Origin: Planctomyces sp.
GTDB taxonomy: Bacteria > Planctomycetota > Planctomycetia > Planctomycetales > Planctomycetaceae
NCBI GenBank assembly: GCA_019636235.1
Contig: JAHBXW010000004.1
Coordinates: forward strand, 124,001 to 188,000
DNA: 64,000 nucleotides
Direction: 5' to 3'
How positions within the stretch are numbered: position 1 is the first letter of the stretch; each line of letters starts with the position of its first letter. The position numbers and the translations under genes were made by a program. A model generated the notes under the pieces. It was not told where the DNA came from, ran no database searches, and saw only the letters and a program-made list of their open reading frames with translations. Shown one piece after another: positions 47,008 through 56,803 of this stretch.

Positions 47008-48763
47008 TCGGACCCGCGACAGGCCCGTCATTCGCTTCCACACGGCCAGCCGCCCATGCGGCCAGCGCCTCCCGCTGAATCTTCACGTTGTGACGCGTAT
47101 CGACCGGCAGCGACGGATGAAACAGGATCGTGTTGATCGATGACGTCAACCCGGACGACCGCCCCAGCTCCAGCAACTCGTTGCGCAGCCGCGTTTCGTC
47201 CGCCGGAGTCGCCGGAAATTCTCCGGCCTGCGGCTCGGCGATCAGCACCGGTCGCTGCGCGCCTCGCGGTCCCAGTCCCACCAGCGCCGCCCGGTACACG
47301 CGCGGATGATTCTCGAAAATCGCCTCGCAGCACACCGAGTGCATCCGCCCGGCGGCCGCCTCGACAATGTGAGCCTTGCGGCCGCAGAACCACAGCCGGC
47401 CGTCGTCGTCCAGAGCGCCGACGTCGCCGATGCGATGCCACACGCTCGGCCGGTCATCTCCGGGGAATGGCCGCGGATCGTCGACCTTCGACAGCCGGGT
47501 TGCCTCCGGCTTCTGAAAGTACTCGCGCGTCACCGCAGGCCCGCGGACGACGATCTCGCCGATTTCCCCGGGCGGCAGCGGCGGGAGGTCGTCGATGTGG
47601 GCGATCGGCCCATCAGTGATCGGCAGGATTCGGATCTCGACGCTCGGGAACGCGCGCCCGACGCACGTTCCGGCGCCCCGCCGCGTCTCCTCGGCTGTCG
47701 TGCTCAGCGCCTCGCGTGCGCCGATCGAAGCCACCGGCAGACTCTCCGTGGCGCCGTAGGGAGTGAACAGATCCGCCCCGTCCCCCGTCAGGATCCGGCT
47801 CATCCGTTCGAGCACGTGATTCGGAACCGGCCCTCCCGCCGAGAGCGCCCGTCGCAACGTCGGCAGTGTGATCTGGCGTTCTTCGCAATGCCGGCCGACG
47901 CGGTTCCAGAATGCCGGCGAGCCGAACGCCTGAGTCACCCCGTAGTCGCGGATCGCATCGATGATCCGCTCCGGGTCGACCAGCGCGGGACGCGTGGGAT
48001 CCATGTCCGGCACGACGGTCGTCACCCCCATCGCCGCGTTGAACAGCCCGAACAGCGGGAACCCGGGCAGATCGATCTCTCCCGGCTGGATGCCGTATTG
48101 CTGCTGGATCAGGTCGACCTGCGCGCCGAACATGCCATGCTCATAGACGACGCCCTTCGGCGGCCCGGTGCTCCCGCTGGTGAAGATGATCGCCGCGGGA
48201 TGCGACCCGGCTTTGCCTGGCGACGCTTCCGCTGTCGGCGCGTCGGAGGGCGACTGCGCTGTCAGCAGCCGCCGCAGGGGCGTCCCCAGTCCGGGAATGG
48301 CTGGTCCGACGACGACATTCGCGCGGGCGCTGCGGAACGCGGCTCGCCGCGAATTCAGCCTGCGAATGACGTGCACGACTGGAATCGCGACGTACCCGTC
48401 CGGCTCGACCTCTTCCAGACATTGAAAGATGTTCGTGCGCCCCATCCCGGGGTCGATCAGGACGACCGTCGCCCCCGACCGGAACAGCGCGAACGTCAGC
48501 GCGATGAATTCGATCCCCGGCCGGACCATCAACACGATCCGCCGCCCCGGGACCACGCCCAGCCGCTGCAGGCCCGCACACAGCATCCCGGCCTGCCGCT
48601 CCAGTTCGGCGAACGTCACCGACCGCTCGCGGACGCGCCGGCCCCGGCGATGCCTTGCGACGATCACCGCCGCGCGCTCCGGCCAGCGGGCCGCGCTGAC
48701 CCGCAGCCGGTCCGAAATGTTGTCAGCGGCCAACGCCGTTTCGGGACCGGAGGAGCCGTTCAT
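47000..48763 (-). CDS. AMP-forming fatty acid CoA ligase, OleC-like
   Basis: A 587-residue ANL-superfamily enzyme. Core motifs: IIFTSGSTGPPKGVVY (A3), FGLFNAAMGVTTVVPD, YGATESLPVA (A5), WHRIGDVGALDDDGRLWF (A7) and RKAHIVEAAAGR, then NVKIQREALAAWAAG (A10 lysine region). The unusual pairing of a GATESLP segment and the FPLFGLF segment resembles OleC, which makes beta-lactones for olefin synthesis, more than a standard acyl-CoA ligase. No oleA, oleB or oleD is adjacent. ATG 48763 is preferred because homologues begin near NISDRLRVSA; a GTG 21 codons earlier is possible. No SD decides it. Confidence 0.85.
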   Translation of the reverse strand: MNGSSGPETALAADNISDRLRVSAARWPERAAVIVARHRRGRRVRERSVTFAELERQAGMLCAGLQRLGVVPGRRIVLMVRPGIEFIALTFALFRSGATVVLIDPGMGRTNIFQCLEEVEPDGYVAIPVVHVIRRLNSRRAAFRSARANVVVGPAIPGLGTPLRRLLTAQSPSDAPTAEASPGKAGSHPAAIIFTSGSTGPPKGVVYEHGMFGAQVDLIQQQYGIQPGEIDLPGFPLFGLFNAAMGVTTVVPDMDPTRPALVDPERIIDAIRDYGVTQAFGSPAFWNRVGRHCEERQITLPTLRRALSAGGPVPNHVLERMSRILTGDGADLFTPYGATESLPVASIGAREALSTTAEETRRGAGTCVGRAFPSVEIRILPITDGPIAHIDDLPPLPPGEIGEIVVRGPAVTREYFQKPEATRLSKVDDPRPFPGDDRPSVWHRIGDVGALDDDGRLWFCGRKAHIVEAAAGRMHSVCCEAIFENHPRVYRAALVGLGPRGAQRPVLIAEPQAGEFPATPADETRLRNELLELGRSSGLTSSINTILFHPSLPVDTRHNVKIQREALAAWAAGRVEANDGPVAGPNV

Positions 48764-49013
48764 CAGCAGGAGATCAAAGGGCCGCGGCGGCCGGAAACGG
48801 GCTTCGACGAGAGGAAATGACGGCACGAGTTGTCACCGCTGGCCCCGCGCCGGTCAACGCTTCCGAGCGATGGAGGCCCTCCGGACGTCCCGCCGGCGGC
48901 CATTTCACGCCTCCAAATTCCACACCTGGGTTTCCCGCCGGACCGCTCGTTGTCAGCATTCAGAACCGGTGCTAGCATTGCAGCTGGCAGATTCGAGCTT
49001 CGGCTGAAAGCGA

Positions 49014-49988
49014 ATGGACAGCCGTTCCAGCATTTTGTATTTGGGTATCCCGCTCGGGACGTGGTTCCAGACGCAGGTCAGGGTCAGCCTGCTGTTTCCA
49101 CTCCTGCTGGTGATCTGCATTCACCGACTGGGAGTGCCCGTCGGGGTCGCGGTCACGGTTCTGGTGTTTCTGTCGGTCCTGGTGCATGAGTTCGCGCACG
49201 TCTTCGTCGCGCGGGGCACCGGGGGCGAAGGGGATGAAATCCTGATCTGGCCGCTGGGCGGACTGGCCTTCGTCCGGACCGGCCCGACGACCTCCTCGGA
49301 GTTCTTCACCGCCGCGGCGGGGCCAGTCTCGAACCTGCTGCTGCTCGTCGCCAGCCTGAGCGCCCTGGCGATGATGCGCGTGCCGATTTCGGCCGACGTG
49401 TTCCACCTGCTGGAGATTCCGAACGTCACACTCGAGACGACCGTCGCCCGCGACGTGCTGCTGCTGATGGCGTCGATCAACTTCAAACTGATGTGCTTCA
49501 ACCTGCTGCCGGCGATCCCGCTGGACGGCGGGCAGATGGCGCTCAGCCTCGCGAAGACGCGGATGGAACCGCTGCCGGCCCGCATCCGCATTCTGCAGGT
49601 CGGCCAGGTGATCGGCCTTCTGGTGGCCGTCGCCGGCGTGCTGATGGAGGACGTGATTCCCGTCTTCCTCGCCTTCTGGCTGACGATTTACAACCTGCAC
49701 GAATACTTTCTGGCCCGCATTTCCGAGGCCTACGACGAGCCGATCACGCTCCAGGAATTCTCCAGCGACGACCGCGAATCTCCCCGGCGGCCCGGCATGA
49801 TCGAACGCTGGCGCCAGCGCCGCGAAGAACAGCGCATCCTGCGCGAACAGCAGGAGCGCGCGGAGGCCGAACGCCGGCTCGACGAACTGCTCGACAAAGT
49901 CCACCGCGAAGGCATGTCCGCCCTGTCGGAGGCCGAACGCCGGTTCCTGACCCGCGCCAGCGCCCGTTACCGCAGCCACGAGCATTGA
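49014..49988 (+). CDS. Site-2 protease family (M50) membrane peptidase
   Basis: A 324-residue intramembrane zinc protease. The HExxH motif is in SVLVHEFAHVFVA on helix 2, and the third ligand Asp is in LLPAIPLDGGQM. About six helices are seen, for example LLFPLLLVICIHRLGVPVGV and VGQVIGLLVAVAGVLMEDV. A cytoplasmic tail of 90 charged residues follows, ending LDELLDKVHREGMSALSEAE, a small domain common on short S2P proteins. It cleaves membrane-bound substrates, often regulators. Its stop codon is near the start of murG, so coupling of the two is possible, though no functional tie is known. Confidence 0.92.
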   Translation: MDSRSSILYLGIPLGTWFQTQVRVSLLFPLLLVICIHRLGVPVGVAVTVLVFLSVLVHEFAHVFVARGTGGEGDEILIWPLGGLAFVRTGPTTSSEFFTAAAGPVSNLLLLVASLSALAMMRVPISADVFHLLEIPNVTLETTVARDVLLLMASINFKLMCFNLLPAIPLDGGQMALSLAKTRMEPLPARIRILQVGQVIGLLVAVAGVLMEDVIPVFLAFWLTIYNLHEYFLARISEAYDEPITLQEFSSDDRESPRRPGMIERWRQRREEQRILREQQERAEAERRLDELLDKVHREGMSALSEAERRFLTRASARYRSHEH

Positions 49989-50008
49989 GCGCCCGCGGCG
50001 ACCTGCCC

Positions 50009-51157
50009 GTGTCCGATCCGCGCGGCCCCCGCCCGGGTTCCGCGACCGATCCAGCGCTCCCCCCGCGGCGGCTGCTGTTCGCCTCCGGCGGCAGCGGCGG
50101 GCATCTGTTCCCGGCCATCGCCATCGCCGAAGCCGCTTTGAACCGCTGGCCGGGCTGCGACATCCGGTTCGTCACCACCGACCGGGACATCGAACGCACG
50201 ATCTGCGAGGCCGCCGGCCTGACGCGACTGGTCCTGCCGCTGATGCCGCTGGCCAGCATCCGCCGGTCGCCGCTGGCCTTCTGGCGCGATTGGCGCGCGT
50301 CCGTTCGCGGCGTCCGTGAACTGCTGCGAACTTCCCCGCCCGATGCCATCGTCGGGACCGGCGGCTGGAGCATGGCGCCCGTCCTGTCGGCGGCCCGAGG
50401 CATGGCGCCGCTGATTCTCTGCGAACAGAATGCGATCCCGGGCCGTGCGATCCGTTGGCACGCCCGCCGCGCGGACGCCGTCTGCCTGACCGACCCCGCT
50501 TCCGCGCAGCGGCTTCGCGCGGGACGGATCGTCGTCACGGGGAACCCCGTGCGCGCCGCGTTCGCCGCCGCCCGTCGGCCGCACCGCGACGCCGGACGCA
50601 CGCTGCTGGTCCTTGGCGGCAGCCAGGGGGCGCGAGCGCTGAACCAGGCGCTGGCGCGTCTGGCGGAAACGTGTCCGGCATGGCTGGCGGACTGCCGGGT
50701 GATGCATCAGACCGGTTCCCAGGCCGATGCGGAGCGGTGTGCTGCGGCGTATGCGCGGGCGAATGTGGATGCGGAGGTCGCTCCGTTCTTCCACGATCTG
50801 GATCAGCGGGGGCTGGCCGCGGACGTGGCCATCTGCCGGGCGGGGGCGACGACGCTGGCGGAGCTGGCCTGCCTGGGGCTGCCGGCCATCCTGATTCCGT
50901 ATCCGCTGGCGGCGGCCGATCATCAGCGTTGGAACGCGCACCGGTACGCGAACGCGGGAGCGGCGCGGATCATCGAGGAGCGGGGGCGGCCGGCGGAGGC
51001 GTTGTCAGGGGACCTGGGCGAGGCGCTCCGCGACATGCTGACGGACGCGGCACGGCGAGGCACGATGTCCGCAGCGATGACGTCCCTCGCCCGCCCGACC
51101 GCGGCGGACGCCGTGCTGGACGTGGTGGAGGAAACGCTGGCGAGGCGAACGCCCTAG
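50009..51157 (+). CDS. murG: Peptidoglycan glycosyltransferase MurG
   Basis: A 382-residue MurG (UDP-GlcNAc:lipid I transferase). GTG 50009 is chosen; a TTG at 49985 overlapping the previous stop is possible. Landmarks: FASGGSGGHLFPAIAIAEAA (the first G-loop), ILCEQNAIPGRA, VLGGSQGARALNQALARLAE, and CRAGATTLAELACLGLPAIL with HQRWNA near the end. It adds GlcNAc to lipid I at the inner face of the cytoplasmic membrane to give lipid II. Its presence supports a peptidoglycan-making planctomycete. No other mur gene is adjacent, so it sits outside a dcw cluster. C-terminal part is poorly conserved. Confidence 0.92.
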   Translation: MSDPRGPRPGSATDPALPPRRLLFASGGSGGHLFPAIAIAEAALNRWPGCDIRFVTTDRDIERTICEAAGLTRLVLPLMPLASIRRSPLAFWRDWRASVRGVRELLRTSPPDAIVGTGGWSMAPVLSAARGMAPLILCEQNAIPGRAIRWHARRADAVCLTDPASAQRLRAGRIVVTGNPVRAAFAAARRPHRDAGRTLLVLGGSQGARALNQALARLAETCPAWLADCRVMHQTGSQADAERCAAAYARANVDAEVAPFFHDLDQRGLAADVAICRAGATTLAELACLGLPAILIPYPLAAADHQRWNAHRYANAGAARIIEERGRPAEALSGDLGEALRDMLTDAARRGTMSAAMTSLARPTAADAVLDVVEETLARRTP

Positions 51158-51287
51158 GCCGGCGTCGAGACGGGCGAGTCCCGCCTTGTGCCGACTTCCG
51201 CTTTCGTCCGACCATCGAACGACGAGCAACAATGCCTTCTTACGCGCAGGGAGTTTCGAAGAGCGGCTGCGCCTCGGCGGAAATCCA

Positions 51288-52184
51288 TCACCCCCGCCCG
51301 CTCCGCTTGGCCGCCTGGTAGTGCTCCTCCATCTCCTGCAGCGTCGCGTCCTCGAGCGTCCGACCGGCCGCTTTCACACCCCGTTCGATCGCCTGGAACC
51401 GCTCGCTGAACTTCCGGTTCGAACTCCGCAGCGCCTCCTCCGGATCGATGCCCCAGCGACGCGCGATGTTCGCCACGACGAACAGCACGTCGCCGATTTC
51501 CGATTCGATCCGGCGGCGGCGCTCCGCATCGGCGATCGGCTCATCAGGCGTCGGCGGCAGGTCCACGCTGGCCGCCACCTTCGGCGCGCCTTCCGGATAC
51601 AGCTCCGCCAGCAGCTCGTCGATCTCCTCCTGCAGCTTGTCGAACAGCATCGCGCGGTCGGGGAAGTCATAGCCCACCCGCGCGGCCTTCCGCGTGATCC
51701 GCGCCGCCCTGGCCAGCGACGGCAGCGCCGCGGGAATGCCATCGAGAATTGACTCCCGCGGCGACGTCTCCGCCTTGACGCGCTCCCATTCCCGGCGGAC
51801 GTCCGCCGTCGTCGCCGCCTGGGCCTCCCCGAACACATGCGGATGCCGGTCGATCATCTTCCGGGTGATCCCGTCGATCACCGGCACGATGTCGAACCGC
51901 CCTTCATCCGCGGCGATCTGAGAATCGAGCACGACCTGAAGCAGCACGTCTCCCAACTCCTCGACGACCGCCTCGTCCCGGCCGGAGTCGATCGCCTCCA
52001 GCAGCTCGTAGGTCTCCTCCAGCGTGAACGGCTTGATCGTGGCCAGCGTCTGCTCGCGGTCCCAGGGACAGCCGGTCGGCGAGCGCAGCCGCGCGACGAC
52101 GCCGCACAGCCGGTTGAAGGCTTCGGCTGTGAGCGCGGGGTCGGGGGGAACGCCGGGGTCGGGATGGGACACGGCTTCGGACAT
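51288..52184 (-). CDS. mazG: Nucleoside triphosphate pyrophosphohydrolase MazG
   Basis: A 298-residue MazG with two all-alpha MazG domains. Domain one has [20 protein letters not shown] and the metal-site helix EEAVV-type [15 protein letters not shown]; domain two has [19 protein letters not shown] and [15 protein letters not shown]. The linker is rich in Ala and Pro. It hydrolyses (d)NTPs, probably house-cleaning of aberrant nucleotides. The N-terminal lead of 20 residues ([14 protein letters not shown]) is extra. It converges with murG and diverges from the CBS gene across a 312-base gap. Confidence 0.93.
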   Translation of the reverse strand: MSEAVSHPDPGVPPDPALTAEAFNRLCGVVARLRSPTGCPWDREQTLATIKPFTLEETYELLEAIDSGRDEAVVEELGDVLLQVVLDSQIAADEGRFDIVPVIDGITRKMIDRHPHVFGEAQAATTADVRREWERVKAETSPRESILDGIPAALPSLARAARITRKAARVGYDFPDRAMLFDKLQEEIDELLAELYPEGAPKVAASVDLPPTPDEPIADAERRRRIESEIGDVLFVVANIARRWGIDPEEALRSSNRKFSERFQAIERGVKAAGRTLEDATLQEMEEHYQAAKRSGRG

Positions 52185-52496
52185 GAGAACCTGTCAGGCG
52201 ATACGGATGGGCGGACGGCGTCGCTGGCAGGGGCGCCCCGGGAACGACGGGCCGATCGTAGAGCCCCGATGCGGTTTCTCCCAAGCGACGGCGCCCATGC
52301 GCCGGGCGCCCGGACGGCTCGACGCGAATCCGGCCCCGGCCGGGATTCGTGTCCGTCCGGCGGTTTGGAGATCGAGCATCGCAACGGGATTTCTGCGGCA
52401 AGCCGCCGATTTCCGTTTTGATTTTTCGGCGCGCGGGCGGGTACGCTTTACGCCACGGGTTCATCGAGTGCGGCTCCCATCCCTAAGAGGACACTC
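52185..52496. other. 312-bp intergenic region, mazG to CBS gene
   Basis: No gene is supported. A strong hairpin at 52325-52349 (CGAATCCGGCC and GGCCGGGATTCG, one bulged G, tiny CC loop) and the rightward promoter at 52418-52447 are the only clear features. A leftward mazG promoter is expected near 52185-52320 but I cannot place it. Confidence 0.5.
52418..52447 (+). promoter_or_regulatory. Putative sigma-70 promoter of the CBS gene
   Basis: TTGATT at 52418-52423 and TACGCT at 52442-52447 with an 18-base spacer. A transcript starting near 52455 would have a 42-base leader and the AAGAGG ribosome site before ATG 52497. Based on pattern match only. Confidence 0.45.
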
Positions 52497-52937
52497 ATGG
52501 CGACACTCAGCGAACTGATGCGGCGGAAGACCCGGCCGGAACTCATCAGCGCCGCCCCGGAAGAAACCGTGCTGCAGGCCACGCAGCGGATGAACGAGTA
52601 CGGCATCGGCTGCCTGCTGGTGCTGGACAACAGCGGGATGGTGGGGATTTTCACGGAGCGGGACGTGCTGCGGCGGGTCGTCGCCGAGGAGTTGAAGCCT
52701 TCGGACGTGCTGGTCCGGGACGTGATGACGACGAAGGTGGCGTGCTGCTCGCCGGACCTGCCGGTCGAGGACGCGCGGCTGATCATGAAGGCGCATCGGG
52801 TGCGGCATCTGCCGATCGTCAACCACGAGGGGCATGTGCTGGGCCTGATCTCAATCGGCGATCTCAATGCGCACGACGCGAACAACCGCGAAGTCGAGAT
52901 CCACTACCTGCAGGAGTACCTGCACGGTCGGGTGTAG
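52497..52937 (+). CDS. CBS-domain-pair protein
   Basis: A 146-residue protein made of two CBS motifs in tandem (a Bateman module). The first spans VLQATQRMNEYGIGCLLVLD and the GIFTERDVLRRVV end; the second spans VEDARLIMKAHRVRHLPIVN and LGLISIGDLNAHD. Such modules bind adenosine ligands, and free-standing ones often regulate other proteins. It has no other domain. Ribosome site AAGAGG is 10 bases upstream. Partner cannot be identified from neighbours. Confidence 0.93.
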   Translation: MATLSELMRRKTRPELISAAPEETVLQATQRMNEYGIGCLLVLDNSGMVGIFTERDVLRRVVAEELKPSDVLVRDVMTTKVACCSPDLPVEDARLIMKAHRVRHLPIVNHEGHVLGLISIGDLNAHDANNREVEIHYLQEYLHGRV

Positions 52938-52967
52938 TTTGATCGCCCTGCCGCCGGGCGAAGCGCG

Positions 52968-53237
52968 TCAGCCAAAGCTGACGGCGACAGCCGTGACGAG
53001 CAGCGCGATCAGTCCCAGCGCCGCGGCCGCCGTGCGCGATTTGCGCAGCGACGCCGCCTGCGGCAGCAGCGTCAGCCCCAGCGCGAGCAGCGTCGCCCCC
53101 GCCAGCGCGGCCAGCGACACCCCTTGCAGCAGTTCCAGCGTCTGTTCGCCGCCGGGCGGGGCCGCGGTCCGATGGACGCGCAGCGACAGCCAGCCCAGCG
53201 CCGCCACGATCCACCAGGCCAGCGCCGGCGCCATCAT
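52968..53237 (-). CDS. Small membrane protein coupled to glycosyltransferase
   Basis: An 89-residue protein with three predicted helices ([36 protein letters not shown] and [18 protein letters not shown]). Its ATG-ATG pair (53237/53234) overlaps the TGA of the upstream glycosyltransferase gene (ATGATGA), so translation is coupled. No family is recognised. As its partner is a soluble DPM-type glycosyltransferase, a role as membrane anchor or helper for that enzyme is plausible, by inference. Confidence 0.75.
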   Translation of the reverse strand: MMAPALAWWIVAALGWLSLRVHRTAAPPGGEQTLELLQGVSLAALAGATLLALGLTLLPQAASLRKSRTAAAALGLIALLVTAVAVSFG

Positions 53238-54004
53238 CGGGTCTCCGCCTCGCGGGGCTGAAAGATCGCGAAGTTCGCCAGCCCCAGCTTCTGCAGCCAG
53301 AACTGCAGCATGACCCACAGCGTCGTCAGGCCGTACTTGACGCAGCGCCGGAAGTTGATGCTGCTGGCCTCGTCGAAGTACCGCACCGGCACGGGGATGT
53401 CCCCGAGTTTGAAGTCGAAGTACACCGCCTGCGCCAGAAACTGGGTGTCGAACGCGAAATCGTCGGTGTTGGATTCGAAGGGAATGCGTTCCAGGACGTC
53501 CCGGCGATAGGCGCGGAAACCGCTGTGAAAATCCCCCAGGTTCTGGCCCAGCGAGACGTTCTCGAAGATCGTCAGCAACCGGTTGGCGATGTACTTCCAC
53601 AACGGCATGCCGCCGGCGAGCGCCTCGCGGCGGGTGCGGATCCGCGAGCCGAGGACGACGTCGCAGATGCCCAGCATCAGGAACTCGAGCGCGGCGCCGA
53701 TGACGCGGCTGTCGTACTGGTAGTCGGGGTGAATCATGACCACGAAGTCCGCGCCCCGCGACAGCGCTTCGCGGTAGCACGTCTTCTGGTTGCCGCCGTA
53801 GCCCATGTTGGCCTCATGGGTGAATACGGTCAGCCCCAGGCGGCGGGCGATTTCGACAGTGTCGTCCCGGCTGCAGTCGTCGACCAGAATGACCTCGTCG
53901 ACGGCGCCCTCGGGAATGTCGCGGATGGTGCGTTCGAGCGTCGCCGCCGCGTTGTATGCCGGCATGACGGCGATCACCTTGCCGGAGACGTGGCGGTAGG
54001 ACAT
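53234..54004 (-). CDS. Family 2 glycosyltransferase, DPM-like
   Basis: A 256-residue GT2 of the polyprenyl-phosphate mannose/glucose synthase type. Motifs: [30 protein letters not shown] (first acidic), MIHPDYQYD (the DxD-like metal site), [18 protein letters not shown], and [18 protein letters not shown]. It lacks the C-terminal membrane domain of larger relatives. It likely moves a sugar from a nucleotide donor to a lipid phosphate. The small membrane protein gene is coupled at its 3' end. It is leftward, 94 bases from the methionine aminopeptidase stop. Confidence 0.9.
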   Translation of the reverse strand: MSYRHVSGKVIAVMPAYNAAATLERTIRDIPEGAVDEVILVDDCSRDDTVEIARRLGLTVFTHEANMGYGGNQKTCYREALSRGADFVVMIHPDYQYDSRVIGAALEFLMLGICDVVLGSRIRTRREALAGGMPLWKYIANRLLTIFENVSLGQNLGDFHSGFRAYRRDVLERIPFESNTDDFAFDTQFLAQAVYFDFKLGDIPVPVRYFDEASSINFRRCVKYGLTTLWVMLQFWLQKLGLANFAIFQPREAETR

Positions 54005-54029
54005 GCGAGCGGTTGATCGTCGGGGCGCG

Positions 54030-54104
54030 GCGGCGGTGTCAGAAGCGGCGGTGTCAGAAGCGGCGGTGTCAGAAGCGGCGGAGTCAGAAGCGGCGGAGTC
54101 AGAA
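54030..54104. repeat. 15-bp tandem repeat (5 copies) at the map stop codon
   Basis: Five copies of GCGGCGGTGTCAGAA, two of them with T to A at one position (GAGTC). In the leftward reading each unit encodes a TTC-TGA pair, so the map stop codon at 54099-54101 is duplicated four more times downstream. In the other direction the unit would read Ser-Glu-Ala-Ala-Val/Glu repeats. Replication slippage best explains it. Confidence 0.8.
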
Positions 54105-54926
54105 GCGATGGCCGGGCTGCGGCCCGTGCTGGGTCAGCGTGAGAATCTCAGGCCCGGTTTCGGTCATCAGGATCTGGTGTTCGAACTGCGCGGACAGCGA
54201 GCGATCGCGCGTGATGACGGTCCAGCCGTCGCCGAGCGGGCCTTCCGTGTCCTTGTCCCCGGCGTTGACCATCGGCTCGACAGTGAAGCATGTGCCGGGC
54301 ACGAGAATCCGGTTGCGGGCTTCTTTCATCGGCGTGTGCGGAATGCCGGGATCCTGGTGAAACCGCCGCCCGATGCCATGCCCCTGAAAGGTCTCTACGA
54401 CGCCCACGTTCCGCTCCATGCCGAATCGGGCGATCGCGTGCCCGATGTCGATCACCGAGCCAAAGGGACGCAGCGCGCCGATGCCGACCCACAGCGCGTC
54501 GAACGCGGTTTGAACGAGTTCCCGGGCGCGCGGCGAACAGTCCCCCACCAGCAGCGTCTCGGAAGCATCCCCGTACCAGCCGTCGACGATCGACGTGCAG
54601 TCGATGTTGACGATATCTCCCGACTGCAGCGGCCGTTCATCCGGAATGCCGTGGCAGACAACTTCGTTGACGCTCGTGCAGATCGACTTCGGAAACCCCT
54701 GATAGCCGTGGCAGGCGGGGAGGTGGCCATGGTCGCGGGTGTATTCGTCGACGAGTCCGTCCAGCGTCGCGGTCGTCACTCCCGGCTGGACATAGGGGCG
54801 GATGAAGTCGAGGACCTCGGCGTTAAACCGTCCGGCGGCGCGCAGACCCGTTTGCTCCTCGTCGGTAAGGTAGAGCGGAAACCGTGCGGCACGGCGGCGG
54901 GTGAACAGGCGACGCAACAGGAACAC
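54099..54926 (-). CDS. map: Type I methionine aminopeptidase
   Basis: A 275-residue MAP. The open frame runs further upstream; GTG 54926 ([14 protein letters not shown]) is chosen because homologues begin about here. Metal ligands: Asp in [19 protein letters not shown] (two), His in [18 protein letters not shown], Glu in FTVEPMVN and Glu in FEHQILMT; the substrate His is in [11 protein letters not shown]. It removes N-terminal Met from new proteins. A basic 30-residue N-terminal extension lacks a zinc finger. Its end is HRF then TGA, sitting in the 15-bp tandem repeat. Divergent from the rlmB-type gene. Confidence 0.9.
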   Translation of the reverse strand: MFLLRRLFTRRRAARFPLYLTDEEQTGLRAAGRFNAEVLDFIRPYVQPGVTTATLDGLVDEYTRDHGHLPACHGYQGFPKSICTSVNEVVCHGIPDERPLQSGDIVNIDCTSIVDGWYGDASETLLVGDCSPRARELVQTAFDALWVGIGALRPFGSVIDIGHAIARFGMERNVGVVETFQGHGIGRRFHQDPGIPHTPMKEARNRILVPGTCFTVEPMVNAGDKDTEGPLGDGWTVITRDRSLSAQFEHQILMTETGPEILTLTQHGPQPGHRF

Positions 54927-55057
54927 GCGGGAAACAGGTCCAGGTCGGGAACGGGAATGGCCCCATATTCTGAGGCGTCGCACCCCGGGATTCAACACGG
55001 TCCGGGGCCGCGGGGCGTTCGCCGCGGCCCAGGCGTCCGGCTGGCTGGAGTGGTGTG

Positions 55058-55867
55058 ATGGTCGGTCGCCGGCGGGGGGCGAAGCGCGGCCGGCCTCTCG
55101 CGGGAGGGCCTCAGCGCTGCTGGATCTGGGGGCGGAACGCCGTCCTGGAGACGCTCCGCGCGGGCCGCTGGACGCCGCTGGAAGTCGTCGTTGCGGATCG
55201 CTGCGAGGCGGACATCGCCGCCGAGTCCGCCGACCTCGCCGCGCGGCAGGGCGTCCCCGTGCGACGGGCCGAATTCGAGGAACTGACCGATCGCTGCCGC
55301 TCCACCGAGCATCAGGGTCTGCTGGCGAAGATGCCGGAATTCCCGTACGCATCGCTCGATGAGTGCCTGCGAGATCGGGGCGAGCCGCGGTTTCTGGTGC
55401 TGCTCGATGGCGTTCAGGATCCGCACAATTTCGGCGCCGTGCTGCGGTCGGCCGAGGCGCTGGGCGCGGGGGGCGTGATCGTTCCCGGACGCGGCCAGTC
55501 GGCGGTGACGCCGCACGTGGCCCGATCGTCGGCCGGCGCGGTGAACCATCTGCCGATCTGCCAGGCGTCGGACCTGGCGGAGACGTGCGCACGCCTGCGG
55601 GAGTTGGGGATTGTCGTCTGCGGCGCCGCGGGAGACGCGGGCGAGGAGGCGCGGGCGCTGCCGGGAGCGGGGCCGATCGCCCTCGTACTGGGGAATGAAG
55701 GGGCCGGGTTGAGCCTTCCGCTTCGCGCAGCATGCGACCGGCTGGTGCGGATTCCCCAGACCGGCCGGACGGAATCATTGAATGTCGCGGTCGCGGCGGG
55801 GATTCTCTGCTACGAAGTCCGTCGTCAGCGCACTCCCGCGATCGATTCGGCCCGGTCGCCCCGGTGA
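55058..55867 (+). CDS. SpoU-family RNA 2'-O-methyltransferase, RlmB-like
   Basis: A 269-residue SpoU methyltransferase. An N-terminal substrate-binding domain ([18 protein letters not shown]) precedes the knotted catalytic domain with motif 1 [20 protein letters not shown], motif 2 [13 protein letters not shown] and motif 3 [20 protein letters not shown]. It fits RlmB, which methylates G2251 of 23S rRNA, but the parallel gene next door makes the exact target uncertain. ATG 55058 (or GTG 55055) with GGAG upstream. A basic lead of 20 residues precedes the family start. Confidence 0.9.
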   Translation: MVGRRRGAKRGRPLAGGPQRCWIWGRNAVLETLRAGRWTPLEVVVADRCEADIAAESADLAARQGVPVRRAEFEELTDRCRSTEHQGLLAKMPEFPYASLDECLRDRGEPRFLVLLDGVQDPHNFGAVLRSAEALGAGGVIVPGRGQSAVTPHVARSSAGAVNHLPICQASDLAETCARLRELGIVVCGAAGDAGEEARALPGAGPIALVLGNEGAGLSLPLRAACDRLVRIPQTGRTESLNVAVAAGILCYEVRRQRTPAIDSARSPR

Positions 55868-55874
55868 ACCTTCC

Positions 55875-56621
55875 GTGAACATCCTGCATCTCAAGAACCC
55901 GCACTCCGTCATCGCGGCGCTCGAACAGCGCCCGCGGGACGTCATCGAAATCCACATTCCCGCGCGCAGCCCTTCGGACGCGTGGCGGGAGGCGGCGGCG
56001 CTCGCGGCCCGACGACAGATTCCCGTCCGTTCCATCCTGACGACGGCCAAGCCCGGACGCCGGGATGAGAAGTCGTCCCGCGAAGGGGGTTCAGAGGGGC
56101 TGGTCCGGGAACGCGCCGAAACGCCGCTTGAGGAACTCTTCACCGGCGCGCGGGCCCGGCCCGGCCTGTGGCTGGCCCTCGATTCCCTGCAGGACCCGCA
56201 CAACGTGGGCGCGATCTTCCGGTCGGCGGCGTTCTTCGGCGTGCGGGGCATCGTCCTCACGCGCGAGCGTTCCGCGCCGATGTCGGCCACGGCCTACGAC
56301 GTCGCTTCGGGGGGCGTCGAGCATGTCCCGTTTCACCAGTCGACCAATCTCAACAAGGCGCTGCAGACTGCCAAAGATGCCGGGTTGTGGACGCTGGGGA
56401 CGGCGGAGGAGGCCGCGCAGGACATCCGCGAGTTTTCGCTCGACCGGTCCTGGCTGGTTGTGCTGGGAGGCGAGGAAAATGGGCTGCGGCGGCTCGTCCG
56501 GGAGAACTGCGACGAACTCTGCCGGATTGACGGCCCCGGGGCGATCCGGTCGCTGAACGTTTCGGTCGCCGCGGGCGTGGCGCTGGGGCTGCTGTCGTCG
56601 GGACGCGGGCCGGCCGGCTGA
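55875..56621 (+). CDS. Second SpoU-family RNA methyltransferase
   Basis: A 248-residue SpoU protein, GTG 55875, only 7 bases after its paralogue's stop. The N-terminal domain starts [20 protein letters not shown], catalytic motif 1 is [20 protein letters not shown], motif 2 [15 protein letters not shown] and motif 3 [17 protein letters not shown]. Motif 3 has GPGAIR where the classical form has a threonine-rich turn, so its RNA target may differ from the upstream enzyme. Between the domains it carries a polar insert ([15 protein letters not shown]). It is probably co-transcribed with the first. Function (rRNA or tRNA methylation) is inferred from family. Confidence 0.88.
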   Translation: MNILHLKNPHSVIAALEQRPRDVIEIHIPARSPSDAWREAAALAARRQIPVRSILTTAKPGRRDEKSSREGGSEGLVRERAETPLEELFTGARARPGLWLALDSLQDPHNVGAIFRSAAFFGVRGIVLTRERSAPMSATAYDVASGGVEHVPFHQSTNLNKALQTAKDAGLWTLGTAEEAAQDIREFSLDRSWLVVLGGEENGLRRLVRENCDELCRIDGPGAIRSLNVSVAAGVALGLLSSGRGPAG

Positions 56622-56803
56622 ACCTGCACGACGGGCGATCGGCCGGCGTCGCGCCGCGAACCGATCTTGTTCTCCGCGGCCCGTCGGGCGTACAACCCCG
56701 CCCCCTCTGCATGAGCGGCGCGCCCGTCCTCGCCCTTCCGCCTGACGGCCCCGCTCCGGGTTCCCGATCTCAACTTATCCTCGAAATTCTGAAGGCGGCT
56801 CCC

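Noticed and set aside
54003-55058. Rightward frame with Ser-Glu-Ala-Ala repeats opposite map
   Set aside because: The repeats come from the 15-bp tandem repeat; the rest is antisense to a clear methionine aminopeptidase.
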